Assembly: GCF_038593265.1 (NCBI RefSeq)
Contig: NZ_CP151979.1
Coordinates: forward strand, 744,001 to 808,000
DNA: 64,000 nucleotides
Reading direction: 5' to 3'
From: Ureibacillus sp. FSL W7-1570
Lineage (GTDB): Bacteria > Bacillota > Bacilli > Bacillales_A > Planococcaceae
Numbering within the stretch: the stretch's first letter is position 1; every line of letters starts with the position of its first letter. Shown piece by piece: positions 50,566-59,934 of this stretch. A model generated the notes under the pieces. That model searched no databases and was not told the origin of the DNA. It worked only from the letters and a program-made list of their open reading frames with translations. The translations under genes were made by a program, and so were the position numbers.

Positions 50566-51642
50566 TTACGCATTTTGCAGCTCTAATTTTGCTTCTTTTT
50601 CTCTGACTAATGGAATCACTTTTTCGCCAAATGCTTGAAGATCTTCGTCATAATGCAAGAATCCTGTTAACACGATGTTGACGCCGATTTTCTTCAATTC
50701 AATAATGCGGTCTGCAACTTGCTCCGCTGTACCAATCAATCCGGTTTTAAATCCGTCATTGTATTGGATCAAGTCTTCGTATGAAGAATTCGCCCACATA
50801 CCTTCTTTTTCATTTGTAGATTGGCCGGCATGTTTCACAGAATCTTTAAATCCTAACACAGCTTCGTGATCTGCTTGTTCTACGATATCACGTAAAACTT
50901 GCTTTGCCTCTTCCTCCGTATCACGAACGATCACAAAGCCGTTTACCCCAAATTCAATTTGCCCTTTTCCATTTGCTTCACGAAGGGCTTTAACTTCATC
51001 GATTTGCTTTTTAATGTCTTCCAATGAACCGCCATTCATGAAGTACACATCTGATACACGTCCTGCCATTTCTTTGGCGGCTTTCGAATTTCCTCCTTGG
51101 AAGATTTTTGGCGTTTTTACCGGTTTCGGCTTTAAAGGAGCCTGATTGATTCGATAGAAGTCTCCGCGATAAGTAAATTCTTCCTCTGTCCAAAGACCAC
51201 GCAATACTTCAATAAACTCTTCCGAACGGCGATAGCGCTCATCATGGTCCAACCAAGGCTCACCGTATGCGTTAAACTCGCCTTTGAACCAACCGCTGAC
51301 AATGTTGATGGCTGCACGGCCATTACTGATATGATCGATTGTTGAGATAATTTTTGCCATCACACCTGGATGCCATAAGCCAGGTAATACAGCCGTGATC
51401 AGATTTAATTTTTCTGTGGAAGCCGCCAACGCGGATGCAAGAGCTGCCGCCTCCAATTGATTTTCAGCACCATAGCTTGCCAAAAACCGGGTTTGGATTA
51501 ATACATAATCAAATCCAAGCTTTTCGGCGATTTGTGCATAACGTTTATTGTCTTCAAAGGACCATCCCGTTTTTTGCGGGATTTTGGAAATCACTAATCC
51601 TCCACTAACATTTGGTGCCCAGTAAGCAAATTGTAAAGACAT
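50566..51642 (-). CDS. sfnG: FMNH2-dependent dimethylsulfone monooxygenase, SfnG type
   Basis: This is a 358-residue luciferase-like flavin monooxygenase (LLM class). SfnG converts dimethylsulfone to methanesulfinate as a sulfur-scavenging step. Motifs are FAYWAPNVSGGLVISKIPQKTGW at the start, FDYVLIQTRF, LNLITAVLPGLWHPGVMAK, INIVSGWFKGEF and the C-terminal TGLIGTAEQVADRIIEL. The name rests on overall resemblance; related alkanesulfonate monooxygenases (SsuD) are the alternative. TAGGAGG precedes the ATG. No flavin reductase or sulfonate transporter lies nearby, so it stands alone here. Confidence 0.82.
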   Translation of the reverse strand: MSLQFAYWAPNVSGGLVISKIPQKTGWSFEDNKRYAQIAEKLGFDYVLIQTRFLASYGAENQLEAAALASALAASTEKLNLITAVLPGLWHPGVMAKIISTIDHISNGRAAINIVSGWFKGEFNAYGEPWLDHDERYRRSEEFIEVLRGLWTEEEFTYRGDFYRINQAPLKPKPVKTPKIFQGGNSKAAKEMAGRVSDVYFMNGGSLEDIKKQIDEVKALREANGKGQIEFGVNGFVIVRDTEEEAKQVLRDIVEQADHEAVLGFKDSVKHAGQSTNEKEGMWANSSYEDLIQYNDGFKTGLIGTAEQVADRIIELKKIGVNIVLTGFLHYDEDLQAFGEKVIPLVREKEAKLELQNA

Positions 51643-52230
51643 GTGTATTCCTCCTAATAATTTATTTTTCCTATTGAAATACTAGTGATTATGGTTAAAA
51701 AAAATTCGAACCGTTAAAAAGAAGTTGCTGCCATGAACAAACTTTAGTGCTTGATCGATCACATGAACGCCCGGCTTATCAAACAATCAATTGCATACAG
51801 AAGCTTCCATATTCATCTAATTACTATTAATTTCTTCAGTTGTTTAATATGCTAAAGGATTGTAATTATCTTAAACAATTTTTCTTAAAATTTCAATATT
51901 TCAATTAATTTATTTTTTTAATTTTACTAATAAAGTAAATAATTCTTATTTTATTACTTTGATTATATGGGTATTAAGGTTGATAAATTTGGGGAAATTC
52001 ATCTATTGCGTTTATGACCACAATATTCTTAACCTTGTCTTTAATTTTAATTCTTTCCTTAATCTGCATCCGCTTATTTAATCGTTCAACATATGGACCA
52101 GCTTTTATGAGGTTCGTGTTCCCAGGATCAGTACTTTGCCTCCAGCTTCCTTCAGATTCCGCTTCTCTCATGTCTACCATCGTGGTTTAGTACTTGCATC
52201 TTAAAGTTCAGGCACAAATCAGACATGTAT
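51643..52230. other. AT-rich intergenic region upstream of sfnG
   Basis: The region is very AT-rich around 51830-51970. A 68-codon frame on the minus strand (51974-52180) has no ribosome site and no recognisable sequence, so I do not call it. I looked for an S-box or T-box leader upstream of sfnG and saw none. Confidence 0.55.
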
Positions 52231-52270
52231 CAAAGGCTGGCTCCTCATCAAGAGTGGATGCCAGCCTTTT
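52231..52270 (-). terminator. Terminator of the yerD-like gene
   Basis: On the minus strand, AAAGGCTGGC and GCCAGCCTTT arms enclose a loop of about 18 bases. Confidence 0.8.
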
Positions 52271-52287
52271 CATTCTTGCGATCCTAA

Positions 52288-53892
52288 TTATTTTTCCAAC
52301 AACGTTTGATAATACTCCTCCAGCGGGAACACCCGGCCTTTTTCATCTTTATAAACCACATGTTCCGGCTTGAAGTGTACCGGTGAATCAATGCCGCATG
52401 CCGCAGCGATGCGGAAAAGCCCTTCCCTTAATGTGATGACATAGTTGGCGGTGCGGTATTTCTTCTCATCAATGACCAGCGCTTTCTGCAAATCCGGATC
52501 TGTCGTTGCGACACCCACAGGACATGCATTGGAATGGCATTTTAATGCCTGAATGCAGCCCACTGTAATCATAAAACCGCGGGCGATATTGACGAGATCC
52601 GCCCCCATGGCAAGGGCAATCGCAATCCGGTCTGCGGAGAACAGTTTGCCGGAAGCGATGATTTTCACCCGCTCCCGCACGCCATGTTTGACCAGAGCAT
52701 TCTGCAACAATGGCAAGGCGGCCTTAAGCGGCAAACCGACACTATCAGCCAACTCCTGATACGTCGCACCCGTTCCCCCTTCGCCGCCATCCACCGTGAT
52801 GAAATCCGGACCTTTTCCCGATTCTTTCATCGCCTTGGCCAATGCTTCCGCTTCATGCGGGCTTCCGATGACCACCTTCATGCCCACCGGTTTCCCCGAT
52901 TTTTCACGTATTTGTTCAATGAAATCGAATAACGTATGGAAATCATTAAACTCTTTGAAACGGTTCGGGCTATCAATGGAAGTATAAGGTTCCACCATGC
53001 GGATTCTTGCAATTTCCTCCGTCACTTTTTCGGCATCAATGTGGCCGCCGCGGGTTTTAGCCCCCTGAGCCAATTTGATTTCGAAGGCTTTCACCTGCGG
53101 AATTTGGCTTTTCTCCACCAATGCGTCCCAGTTGAAATTCCCTTCTCTGTCACGTACGCCAAATAAACCGGGACCAATTTGCATAATGATATCCACATTG
53201 CCCTTCAGATGATAATCGGAAAGTCCGCCTTCCCCGGTGTTCATCCATGTCCCTTTCGCAATGCCGAGACCCTCGGACAACGCAGTAATCGCATTTTTGC
53301 CCAGGGCACCGTAACTCATTCCGGACATGCCGATTTGTCCTTTGACAATGAATGGATGCTTCGTATGTTCCCCAATCACAATGGCATCATCATCATGCAA
53401 GAGGAACGCCTTTGATTCATGATCTTCCCATTTTTCTTTCCTTTGTCCAAATAAAGGCTCATTCAATAGAATGTACCGTTTCGTTTTCACCCTTGTTTCC
53501 TGATCCATTTTCAATTCTTCCGTCAGTTTCGGAAACATGGAATTGCGGATATAAAAACCGGGTTTCTCAAAATCCCTCAATGAACCATATCCGATCACAT
53601 CGCGTTTATATTTTGCGGATTTTACAATGGTTTGATATTCAAAACGCGAAAACGGCTTCCCTTCTGTATCATGGTCGAATAAGTATTGGCGCAATTCGGG
53701 GCCGATTGTTTCAAATAAGTACCGCGCCCTGCCGATAACCGGATAATTGCGCAACACCGGATGTTGCTTTTGGCTGCGGTCAATAAAATACAAATATAAT
53801 CCACTGACGATAAAAACTATGAAGATGAAGCATATGATTACCGAACCGACAATAATCAACACATCTGCGAGATTCAATAGCGCTACCTCCAA
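52288..53892 (-). CDS. FMN-binding glutamate synthase-domain protein (YerD-like)
   Basis: The protein is 534 residues. An N-terminal membrane helix (VLIIVGSVIICFIFIVFIVSGLYLYFI) is followed by a GltS-type TIM barrel. Motifs are GQIGMSGMSYGALGKNAITALS, NTGEGGLSDYHLKG, IKLAQGAKTRGGHI, FITVDGGEGGTGATY and the Fe-S/FMN region GCIQALKCHSNACPVGVATTD, matching the FMN domain of glutamate synthase. The glutaminase domain is absent, so it is not a complete GOGAT. The YerD role is not established. It is monocistronic. Confidence 0.9.
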   Translation of the reverse strand: MEVALLNLADVLIIVGSVIICFIFIVFIVSGLYLYFIDRSQKQHPVLRNYPVIGRARYLFETIGPELRQYLFDHDTEGKPFSRFEYQTIVKSAKYKRDVIGYGSLRDFEKPGFYIRNSMFPKLTEELKMDQETRVKTKRYILLNEPLFGQRKEKWEDHESKAFLLHDDDAIVIGEHTKHPFIVKGQIGMSGMSYGALGKNAITALSEGLGIAKGTWMNTGEGGLSDYHLKGNVDIIMQIGPGLFGVRDREGNFNWDALVEKSQIPQVKAFEIKLAQGAKTRGGHIDAEKVTEEIARIRMVEPYTSIDSPNRFKEFNDFHTLFDFIEQIREKSGKPVGMKVVIGSPHEAEALAKAMKESGKGPDFITVDGGEGGTGATYQELADSVGLPLKAALPLLQNALVKHGVRERVKIIASGKLFSADRIAIALAMGADLVNIARGFMITVGCIQALKCHSNACPVGVATTDPDLQKALVIDEKKYRTANYVITLREGLFRIAAACGIDSPVHFKPEHVVYKDEKGRVFPLEEYYQTLLEK

Positions 53893-54234
53893 TAAAAACC
53901 GTTATTCATCCACATATCTTAGATTTCTCAAGTATAGGTAAAATATTCAATTGATTATTTGGACAAAATGCTTCCTTTCTATTGAAATTCCCTTATTCCG
54001 AAGCCCATAAACACCAGAGAATGTCAAAAATCGCCATTTTTCGCCATAAACGAGCAAATCGGATCTTATTAAATTCAGTAACTTGCATATTTTTTCATGC
54101 CCGTTTCCGCCGGTGGGAATGGTTTTATGTTGTGTATAAATGGCAATAATTCGATGCACCGAAATGTAGCGCCCTTTGGATAACCAAAAAGTTCAGGGAC
54201 ATTGCTAACTGCATTAAGCATGCGATATTTATTA
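53893..54234. other. Intergenic region without a supported gene
   Basis: One 70-codon minus-strand frame (53947-54159) has no ribosome site or known motif. No repeat or structured RNA is evident. Confidence 0.5.
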
Positions 54235-54984
54235 CTATTTCAATTTCAACGGCAAAAAGACATATTCATCTTTGCGAATGATGTCCAACTTTTCCACTTG
54301 AATCGGCGCCGAAAAAATCGGACCATCCAACACCGTTGTATGAAATTCCCCTGCTTCCCCGCATGGATCGATGGACCGTTCCACAAGCTCCTCTATGTAA
54401 TCACGGGTCAATATTCTTCCCAAGTCATCCATGCGCATACCCATTGATAAATTCACTGTTGTCACCATGGCCACAAAACCAGAATCAACAAATTCCTCGA
54501 CAATTTCTCGACGCTCTCTGTGCCAAAGGGGCATACATAAATCAAGCCCCACCTTATTCGCGACGTTTTCGTGCCAGGAACAGTGGTCAGGTACGTCCAC
54601 ATCGCCGGTTACGAGCACTTCCGCCCCTTTTTCCTTTGCCTCCTCCAATAGCTGGATGAACTTTTCTTCATAGGTTGTCCAGCTGGCGGCGCGTGTAAAG
54701 ATGGGACAGCCTATGGCACGGGCTTGCGCTTCCAAAAATTCAGGTGACAATCGGTGGGAGTAGGAGAAGTGATCCGTTTCATCCAGCATCCCGATCAGTC
54801 CAACCGGTTCTCCTGCTTGTATGGCTTTATATAAAGCGAGCGTACTGTCCTTTCCACCGCTGAAGGATGCGATAAATTTTTTATTCTTTATTTTAGTAAT
54901 CCAATCATTCACTTTACATACAGCCTTTCTTTCTATAATAATTTTTTCATCATGCCGGGCTTGGATATCGTTTGGTTGAATCAT
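54235..54984 (-). CDS. PP-loop ATPase, diphthine-ammonia ligase-like (Dph6-related)
   Basis: This adenine-nucleotide alpha-hydrolase is up to 249 residues. The PP-loop FIASFSGGKDSTLALYKAIQ is near residues 37-55. SYSHRLSPEFLEAQARAIGCP, GDVDVPDHCSWHENVANKVGLDLCMPLW and the C-terminal DPCGEAGEFHTTVLDGP follow; the GExGEFHT segment is shared with Dph6 proteins. Bacteria lack diphthamide, so the substrate is unknown. ATG 54984 lies 7 bases after the upstream stop with a weak site; GTG 54912, preceded by AGAAAGG, is an alternative start. It forms a two-gene operon with the upstream membrane protein. Confidence 0.83.
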   Translation of the reverse strand: MIQPNDIQARHDEKIIIERKAVCKVNDWITKIKNKKFIASFSGGKDSTLALYKAIQAGEPVGLIGMLDETDHFSYSHRLSPEFLEAQARAIGCPIFTRAASWTTYEEKFIQLLEEAKEKGAEVLVTGDVDVPDHCSWHENVANKVGLDLCMPLWHRERREIVEEFVDSGFVAMVTTVNLSMGMRMDDLGRILTRDYIEELVERSIDPCGEAGEFHTTVLDGPIFSAPIQVEKLDIIRKDEYVFLPLKLK

Positions 54985-54990
54985 TCAAAA

Positions 54991-55287
54991 TTATTTTTGT
55001 TGTTCCATCCCCAGATTCAATAACCATTCACGCAATTGGGCCTTTGGATAATACACTTTGCCATTGATCAAAATATGCGGAATGTCAGGATGCTCCTGGA
55101 TCAATGATTTTGCATCTTCTTTGGAAATCCCCATAAAATAATGCACGTTCCGTTCATTGATCAGTTCGTAATCGTCATCATCCAATGAATTCAGTACATC
55201 GGGTCTTTTGAAATTCTTTAAACCTTCCCCAATAAAATATCCAGCTGCCGCAATTCCCAATGCTAAAATGAAATAATTCCAATCCAA
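54991..55287 (-). CDS. Membrane-anchored small protein with excisionase-like HTH segment
   Basis: The protein is about 98 residues, starting at TTG 55287 with AAAGGAGG seven bases upstream. An N-terminal hydrophobic helix (YFILALGIAAAGYFIGEGL) is followed by a cytosolic part. IPHILINGKVYYPKAQLREWL resembles the wing end of MerR/excisionase-like DNA-binding domains (HVLINGKxxFxxxxLxxWL). Membrane anchoring of such a domain is unusual and could mean a membrane-bound regulator; this is inference. It lies immediately upstream of the PP-loop gene. The 55.4-56.9 kb repeat array covers the region above its start. Confidence 0.72.
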   Translation of the reverse strand: MDWNYFILALGIAAAGYFIGEGLKNFKRPDVLNSLDDDDYELINERNVHYFMGISKEDAKSLIQEHPDIPHILINGKVYYPKAQLREWLLNLGMEQQK

Positions 55288-55399
55288 CCCTTTTCCTCCT
55301 TTGATAACGATGTTGTTAACCATATTTTACCACAGTCTCCAATGTAAATTGAATGTGTATTTGTATCCAAAGAGGAAATAATATTGGCTTGTATTCGCA

Positions 55400-56935
55400 T
55401 AAAGGAGGGGATCATTTTCTTCCGCTCTAAAAAAGGAACTATACGCACCAATTGGGATTTTATCTGCACGAAAAGGGTCTCTATATGCAAGAATTTGGAT
55501 TCTATCCGCACCAAAGGGGTTACCATACGCACGAATCGATACTTTATCCGAACCAAATGCTGTGCCATCCGCACCAATTAAGACACTATCCGCACCAAAG
55601 GGGTTACCATACGCACGAATCGATACTTTATCCGAACTAAATGCTGTACCATCCGCACCAATTAAGACACTATCCGCACCAAAGGGGTTACCATACGCAC
55701 GAATCGATACTTTATCCGAACTAAATGCTGTACCATCCGCACCAATTAAGACACTATCCGCACCAAAGAGGTTATCAAACGCACGAATCGATACTTTATC
55801 CGAACTAAATGCTGTACCATCCGCACCAAAGGGGTTACCATACGCACGAATCGATACTTTATCCGAACCAAATGCTGTGCCATCCGCACCAATTAAGACA
55901 CTATCCGCACCAAAGGGGTTATCAAACGCACGAATCGATACTTTATCCGAACTAAATGCTGTACCATCCGCACCAATTAAGACACTATCCGCACCAAAGG
56001 GGTTACCATACGCACGAATCGATACTTTATCCGAACCAAATGCTGTGCCATCCGCACCAATTAAGACACTATCCGCACCAAAGGGGTTATCAAACGCACG
56101 AATCGATACTTTATCCGAACTAAATGCTGTACCATCCGCACCAATTAAGACACTATCCGCACCAAAGGGGTTACCATACGCACGAATCGATACTTTATCC
56201 GAACCAAATGCTGTGCCATCCGCACCAATTAAGACACTATCCGCACCAAAGGGGTTATCAAACGCACGAATCGATACTTTATCCGAACTAAATGCTGTAC
56301 CATCCGCACCAATTAAGACACTATCCGCACCAAAGAGGTTATCAAACGCACGAATTGATACTTTATCCGAACCAAATGCTGTACCATCCGCACCAATTAA
56401 GACACTATCCGCACCAAAGAGGTTACCATACGCACGAATCGATACTTTATCCGAACTAAATGCTGTGCCATCCGCACCAATTAAGACACCATCCGCACCA
56501 AAGAGGTTACCATACGCACGAATCGATACTTTATCCGAACTAAATGCTGTACCATCCGCACCAATTAAGACACTATCCGCACCAAAGAGGTTATCAAACG
56601 CACGAATTGATACTTTATCCGAACCAAATGCTGTGCCATCCGCACCAATTAAGACACTATCCGCACCAAAGAGGTTACCATACGCACGAATCGATACTTT
56701 ATCCGAACTAAATGCTGTGCCATCCGCACCAATTAAGACACCATCCGCACCAAAGAGGTTACCATACGCACGAATCGATACTTTATCCGAACCAAATGCT
56801 GTACCATCCGCACCAATTAAGACACTATCCGCACCAAAGGGGTTATCAAACGCACGAATCGATACTTTATCCGAACCAAATGCTGTACCATCCGCACCAA
56901 TTAAGTTTATATACGCACGAATGAAGGGAACTCTA
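55400..56935. repeat. Very long 21/84-bp minisatellite, array D
   Basis: About 73 monomers of 21 bp occupy some 1.5 kb. Plus-strand monomers start with ATCCGCACCAA, ATACGCACGAA or ATCCGAACTAA/ATCCGAACCAA plus about ten bases. Four types recur in fixed order as an 84-bp unit, with 16 counted units after an initial partial one. The fourth unit lacks one monomer (63 bp). Variant bases show duplications of 168 bp (units 4-5, 6-7, 8-9) and of 252 bp (units 10-12, 13-15). The left edge (55400-55560) holds diverged monomers. An uninterrupted 458-codon frame crosses it, but other frames are also open and none has a start site or known family, so no gene is called. Confidence 0.95.
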
Positions 56936-56978
56936 TAATTTAAACTGCCTTCCCCTCATCCAAATCCATTGAAAACGA

Positions 56979-57017
56979 AAAAGGCCACCCGGAAAACTGG
57001 CCGTTTCCAGGTAGCCG
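56979..57017 (-). terminator. Terminator of the gluconate dehydrogenase-tatA operon
   Basis: On the minus strand, GGCTACCTGGAAAC and TTTTCCGGGTGGCC arms (with mismatches) are followed by TTTTTC, directly before array D. Confidence 0.78.
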
Positions 57018-57024
57018 CGCCATC

Positions 57025-57195
57025 TTACTCATCTCTTTGATTCTCTTCCACGATTTTCTTTGTCCCATTTTTAAATTCCCTTAAGGTTTCCCCGACTGCC
57101 CTACCCAATTGGGGCAATTTACTTGGGCCAAATAACAAGATGGCTATGAATAAAATAATGATGAGTCCCGGTATTCCAATGGAGGGTAGACTCAA
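57025..57195 (-). CDS. tatA: TatA-type twin-arginine translocase subunit 1
   Basis: This is a 56-residue TatA homologue. A short N-terminal helix (IGIPGLIIILFIAILLF), the [20 protein letters not shown] hinge and amphipathic helix, and a brief charged tail ending QRDE match the family. Translation starts at TTG 57195 after a GAGGCGGTGAT site. It is third in an operon behind the gluconate dehydrogenase-like subunits, one of which carries a Tat signal. The tail is shorter than that of the second TatA at 60716-60931. Confidence 0.9.
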   Translation of the reverse strand: MSLPSIGIPGLIIILFIAILLFGPSKLPQLGRAVGETLREFKNGTKKIVEENQRDE

Positions 57196-57219
57196 ACAAT
57201 CACCGCCTCATTCAAAACA

Positions 57220-58935
57220 TTAAACCAATAATCCGCCCTTTTGCAGATATAAATCAATTCCTTCAGCCGCGCGATATGCCAATGCCCCCACCGTATCTGT
57301 CGGATTGTAGCCGGAGTTGTGGGGGAATGCGCTGGCCCCCGGAATGAAGACGTTTTCAAAATCCCACATTTGCAAATAATTATTCAATACACTCGTCTCC
57401 GGGCTGGACCCCATGATGGCGCCACCGGTATTGTGGGTGGATTGATAAGGAACTATATTATAAGGCCCCAACGTTTTTCCTGCTTGAATAATGTCCGCGC
57501 CCATCTCTTTCATGATTTTTTCCGTTTGTTCCCCTAAATACGCCACCAGCTGACGATCCTGCTCTTCAAAATCAAAGGTGATCCGCAATAACGGCAGTCC
57601 GAAAGCGTCTTTATAAGTCGGATCCAAATCGAGATAATGGTGCCGGTATGGCAAACTTGCTCCTTGGGCACCGACGCTTAATACACTGTTGGCATATTTA
57701 ATGGATTGTTTTTTAAACTCCGCGCCCCAGGATGGCGTACCAGGAGGCGTCGCATTGTTGGCGATCGGTCTTCTGCCGGTCTGGGTGATGGAAATATTGG
57801 CCCCGTGGAGGAAGTTCAAATCCGAATGGTCGAAGTTGTCGCCATTGAAATCATCAAGACAAGCCCCCAATGCTCCTGCGCCGGCATACAAATTGAATTG
57901 TTTATTCTCAAAGAAGCCCTGTGCGGATGCGCCGAATGTTTGATAGCAGTAGTTTTTGCCGACCACCCCTGTACCCGTGTTCGGATCATATGGTTTGCCC
58001 ATTTTTGAAATCAACAGGAGCCTCACATTATTTAACGCATAGCTCGTAATGCCCACCACTTCCGCAGGTTGGATATATTCTTCCCTTGTGATCGTATCAA
58101 TATATTTGACTCCAACCGCTTTTCCATCTTGATGGAGGATCTCCACCACATTGGCGTGCGTGCGCAATTCAAAGTTGCCTGTGTTCAACGCAACCGGAAT
58201 CACCGTATTCAGCGGATCGGCTTTTGCGGCATATTCACAGCCGAAACGTTCGCAGAAACCGCAGTATTGGCAAGCGGGACGCGAGATGTTGTCCGGATTT
58301 GTGTAGTTTTCGGATAAATTGGCGGAAGGCATCATGTATGGGTGCAAGTTTAATTTTTTCGCTGCTTCGAAGAATAATTCGAGGGCTGGGGTTTTCTTCA
58401 TGGGAGGAGTCGGGAATGGATTGGATCTCGGTGCGCCTAATGGAGCTTCATCTCCTGAAACGCCGATCGCTTTTTCGAACTGGTCGTAATATTTTTCAAA
58501 TTCATCATAGGTGATGCCCCAATCCTGCAACGTCATTTCTTCCGGTATTTTGGACTTTCCGTACCGTTCCACGGTTTTTGTATATATTTCAAAATCGTAT
58601 GGCAAGAAACGGAAGGTTTGTCCGTTCCAATGCGTTCCGGCACCCCCCACATTGTTCCCCAATAGGAAGGAACCGTATTGTCTCATCGGCAATGCCCGCA
58701 TTTTAAGATTGTTGCGGAATGTAACGGTTTCTGTTGAAAGATCCTGCATCATTTCGAATCGGTGGGCAAACCGCAATTCATCATGCATCATTTGAAAGTC
58801 GGCAAGCGTCTGATTTTTCCCCCGCTCCAAACCGACGACTTTATATCCCTTTTTCGACAATTCCGCTGCCAAAATTCCACCTGTCCATCCCATTCCGACA
58901 AGCACGACATCCGTTTTTTTCAATTCTTTCGCCAA
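57220..58935 (-). CDS. GMC-family oxidoreductase, gluconate 2-dehydrogenase flavoprotein-like subunit
   Basis: This is a 571-residue FAD oxidoreductase. The dinucleotide fold is VLVGMGWTGGILAAELSKKGYKVVGLERG; NVGGAGTHWNGQ and the C-terminal IPGASAFPHNSGYNPTDTVGALA are GMC hallmarks. A Cys cluster CQYCGFCERFGC near residue 225 matches the 3Fe-4S site of membrane FAD-dependent glucose/gluconate dehydrogenases. It has no signal peptide, so it probably crosses the membrane in complex with the Tat-targeted small subunit encoded 13 bases upstream. The start is TTG 58935 after AAAGGTGA. No cytochrome c subunit is encoded nearby. The sugar or polyol substrate is not certain. Confidence 0.88.
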   Translation of the reverse strand: MAKELKKTDVVLVGMGWTGGILAAELSKKGYKVVGLERGKNQTLADFQMMHDELRFAHRFEMMQDLSTETVTFRNNLKMRALPMRQYGSFLLGNNVGGAGTHWNGQTFRFLPYDFEIYTKTVERYGKSKIPEEMTLQDWGITYDEFEKYYDQFEKAIGVSGDEAPLGAPRSNPFPTPPMKKTPALELFFEAAKKLNLHPYMMPSANLSENYTNPDNISRPACQYCGFCERFGCEYAAKADPLNTVIPVALNTGNFELRTHANVVEILHQDGKAVGVKYIDTITREEYIQPAEVVGITSYALNNVRLLLISKMGKPYDPNTGTGVVGKNYCYQTFGASAQGFFENKQFNLYAGAGALGACLDDFNGDNFDHSDLNFLHGANISITQTGRRPIANNATPPGTPSWGAEFKKQSIKYANSVLSVGAQGASLPYRHHYLDLDPTYKDAFGLPLLRITFDFEEQDRQLVAYLGEQTEKIMKEMGADIIQAGKTLGPYNIVPYQSTHNTGGAIMGSSPETSVLNNYLQMWDFENVFIPGASAFPHNSGYNPTDTVGALAYRAAEGIDLYLQKGGLLV

Positions 58936-58948
58936 TCACAATCACCTT

Positions 58949-59674
58949 TCATGAATGATGTTGGGAATGTAAACTTTGCGGTTCAATCACAACAAATTCG
59001 TCTTTATCGATAATGTCTGCAAAACTCATTTGATGTCCCGGAAATTTTTTCATTCTCCATCCTTCCATATTGCGGTTTCCACCGTATAACGGATCGGCAT
59101 ACACGCCTTCCAAAGTCGCACTGCGCAACAGCGAGAAGAAATAGGATGAAGAAACCCCTTTGATTTCGACTTCCCCTTTTTCAAAAGCTTGTAAAATCTC
59201 ATCTTGCTGTGAACCTTCCAAGCTGGTGAAAGATTGGTTGAATCGTTTCTTTGCTTCGTTTTGGAGAGCTTCAATGCCCAATCGGAAAATTTGTTGTTTG
59301 TTCAAGTGCCCTTGATACCCCTGGGTCGGTTCGCCCGGATAGAAAGGTCCTTGCCGATATTCTTTGGAACCAGTCCCCCAGGCACCCGCCAACTGATGAT
59401 CGATGAAATAAGAAACCAATAATTCCTTTGCTCCCGGGCCATTTTCATCTTTCGGGAAAATCCTCTCCGCCGCCGCATCGATTACGGCGTGTTCCGTTGG
59501 GGTAAAAAACATGAGCGCTTTGTTATACTCGGTTGTCTCAACGTGGTGATCCCCTTTTGGCGTTTCCTTGGAGGAAGACATATTCGCAGCGATCGTTCCT
59601 ACGATCCCGCCGCCCAGTGCCATGCCCCCAATGGCCAATCCTGCACCTTTCAAAAATTCTCTTCTGGAAACCAA
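58949..59674 (-). CDS. Gluconate 2-dehydrogenase subunit 3-like protein with Tat signal
   Basis: The protein is about 241 residues. The N-terminus is a twin-arginine signal (VSRREFLKGAGLAIGGMALGG), then a mature domain of the gluconate 2-dehydrogenase subunit 3 family (FTPTEHAVIDAAAERIFP; YFIDHQLAGAWG; LLRSATLEGVYADPLYGGN; MEGWRMKKFPG). I chose TTG 59674, seven bases after GGGGGG, because it gives a short Tat n-region; the open frame runs to 59728. Its likely role is to carry the flavoprotein through the Tat pore. It is first in the dehydrogenase-tatA operon and divergent from tatC. Confidence 0.89.
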   Translation of the reverse strand: MVSRREFLKGAGLAIGGMALGGGIVGTIAANMSSSKETPKGDHHVETTEYNKALMFFTPTEHAVIDAAAERIFPKDENGPGAKELLVSYFIDHQLAGAWGTGSKEYRQGPFYPGEPTQGYQGHLNKQQIFRLGIEALQNEAKKRFNQSFTSLEGSQQDEILQAFEKGEVEIKGVSSSYFFSLLRSATLEGVYADPLYGGNRNMEGWRMKKFPGHQMSFADIIDKDEFVVIEPQSLHSQHHS

Positions 59675-59934
59675 ACAGATACCCCCCTTTTTCTTCACCT
59701 TATGGTTCATGAAATCCACTACCTGCACGATTCCAACGAACTGAAGCCGCTCCCCTTCCGAACCACTCCTTTTACACTACTGTTCAGTTCCTATTTTAGT
59801 AATTGGAAGTATTATGTATGACCTAAAAATTCAAAAAAATTTCAATTTCAAAATGAATAATGAATAGAAAAGCGCTTCCATTCATTAAATGTATTAAATC
59901 CTGGTTCAAGCGAATTTAAAGCGGGTGATAGAAA

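Noticed and set aside
51974-52180. 68-codon minus-strand frame
   Set aside because: No ribosome site, no recognisable motif and atypical composition; likely chance.
55400-56935. CRISPR array
   Set aside because: The constant core is only about 10 bases with 10-base tails, there is no palindromic repeat, tails repeat rather than being unique spacers, and no cas gene lies nearby.
55562-56938. A 458-codon frame of 28-residue repeats across array D
   Set aside because: The period (84 bp, built of 21) keeps any stop-free frame open; frames on other phases and the opposite strand are also open, there is no ribosome site, and the sequence has no known domain.
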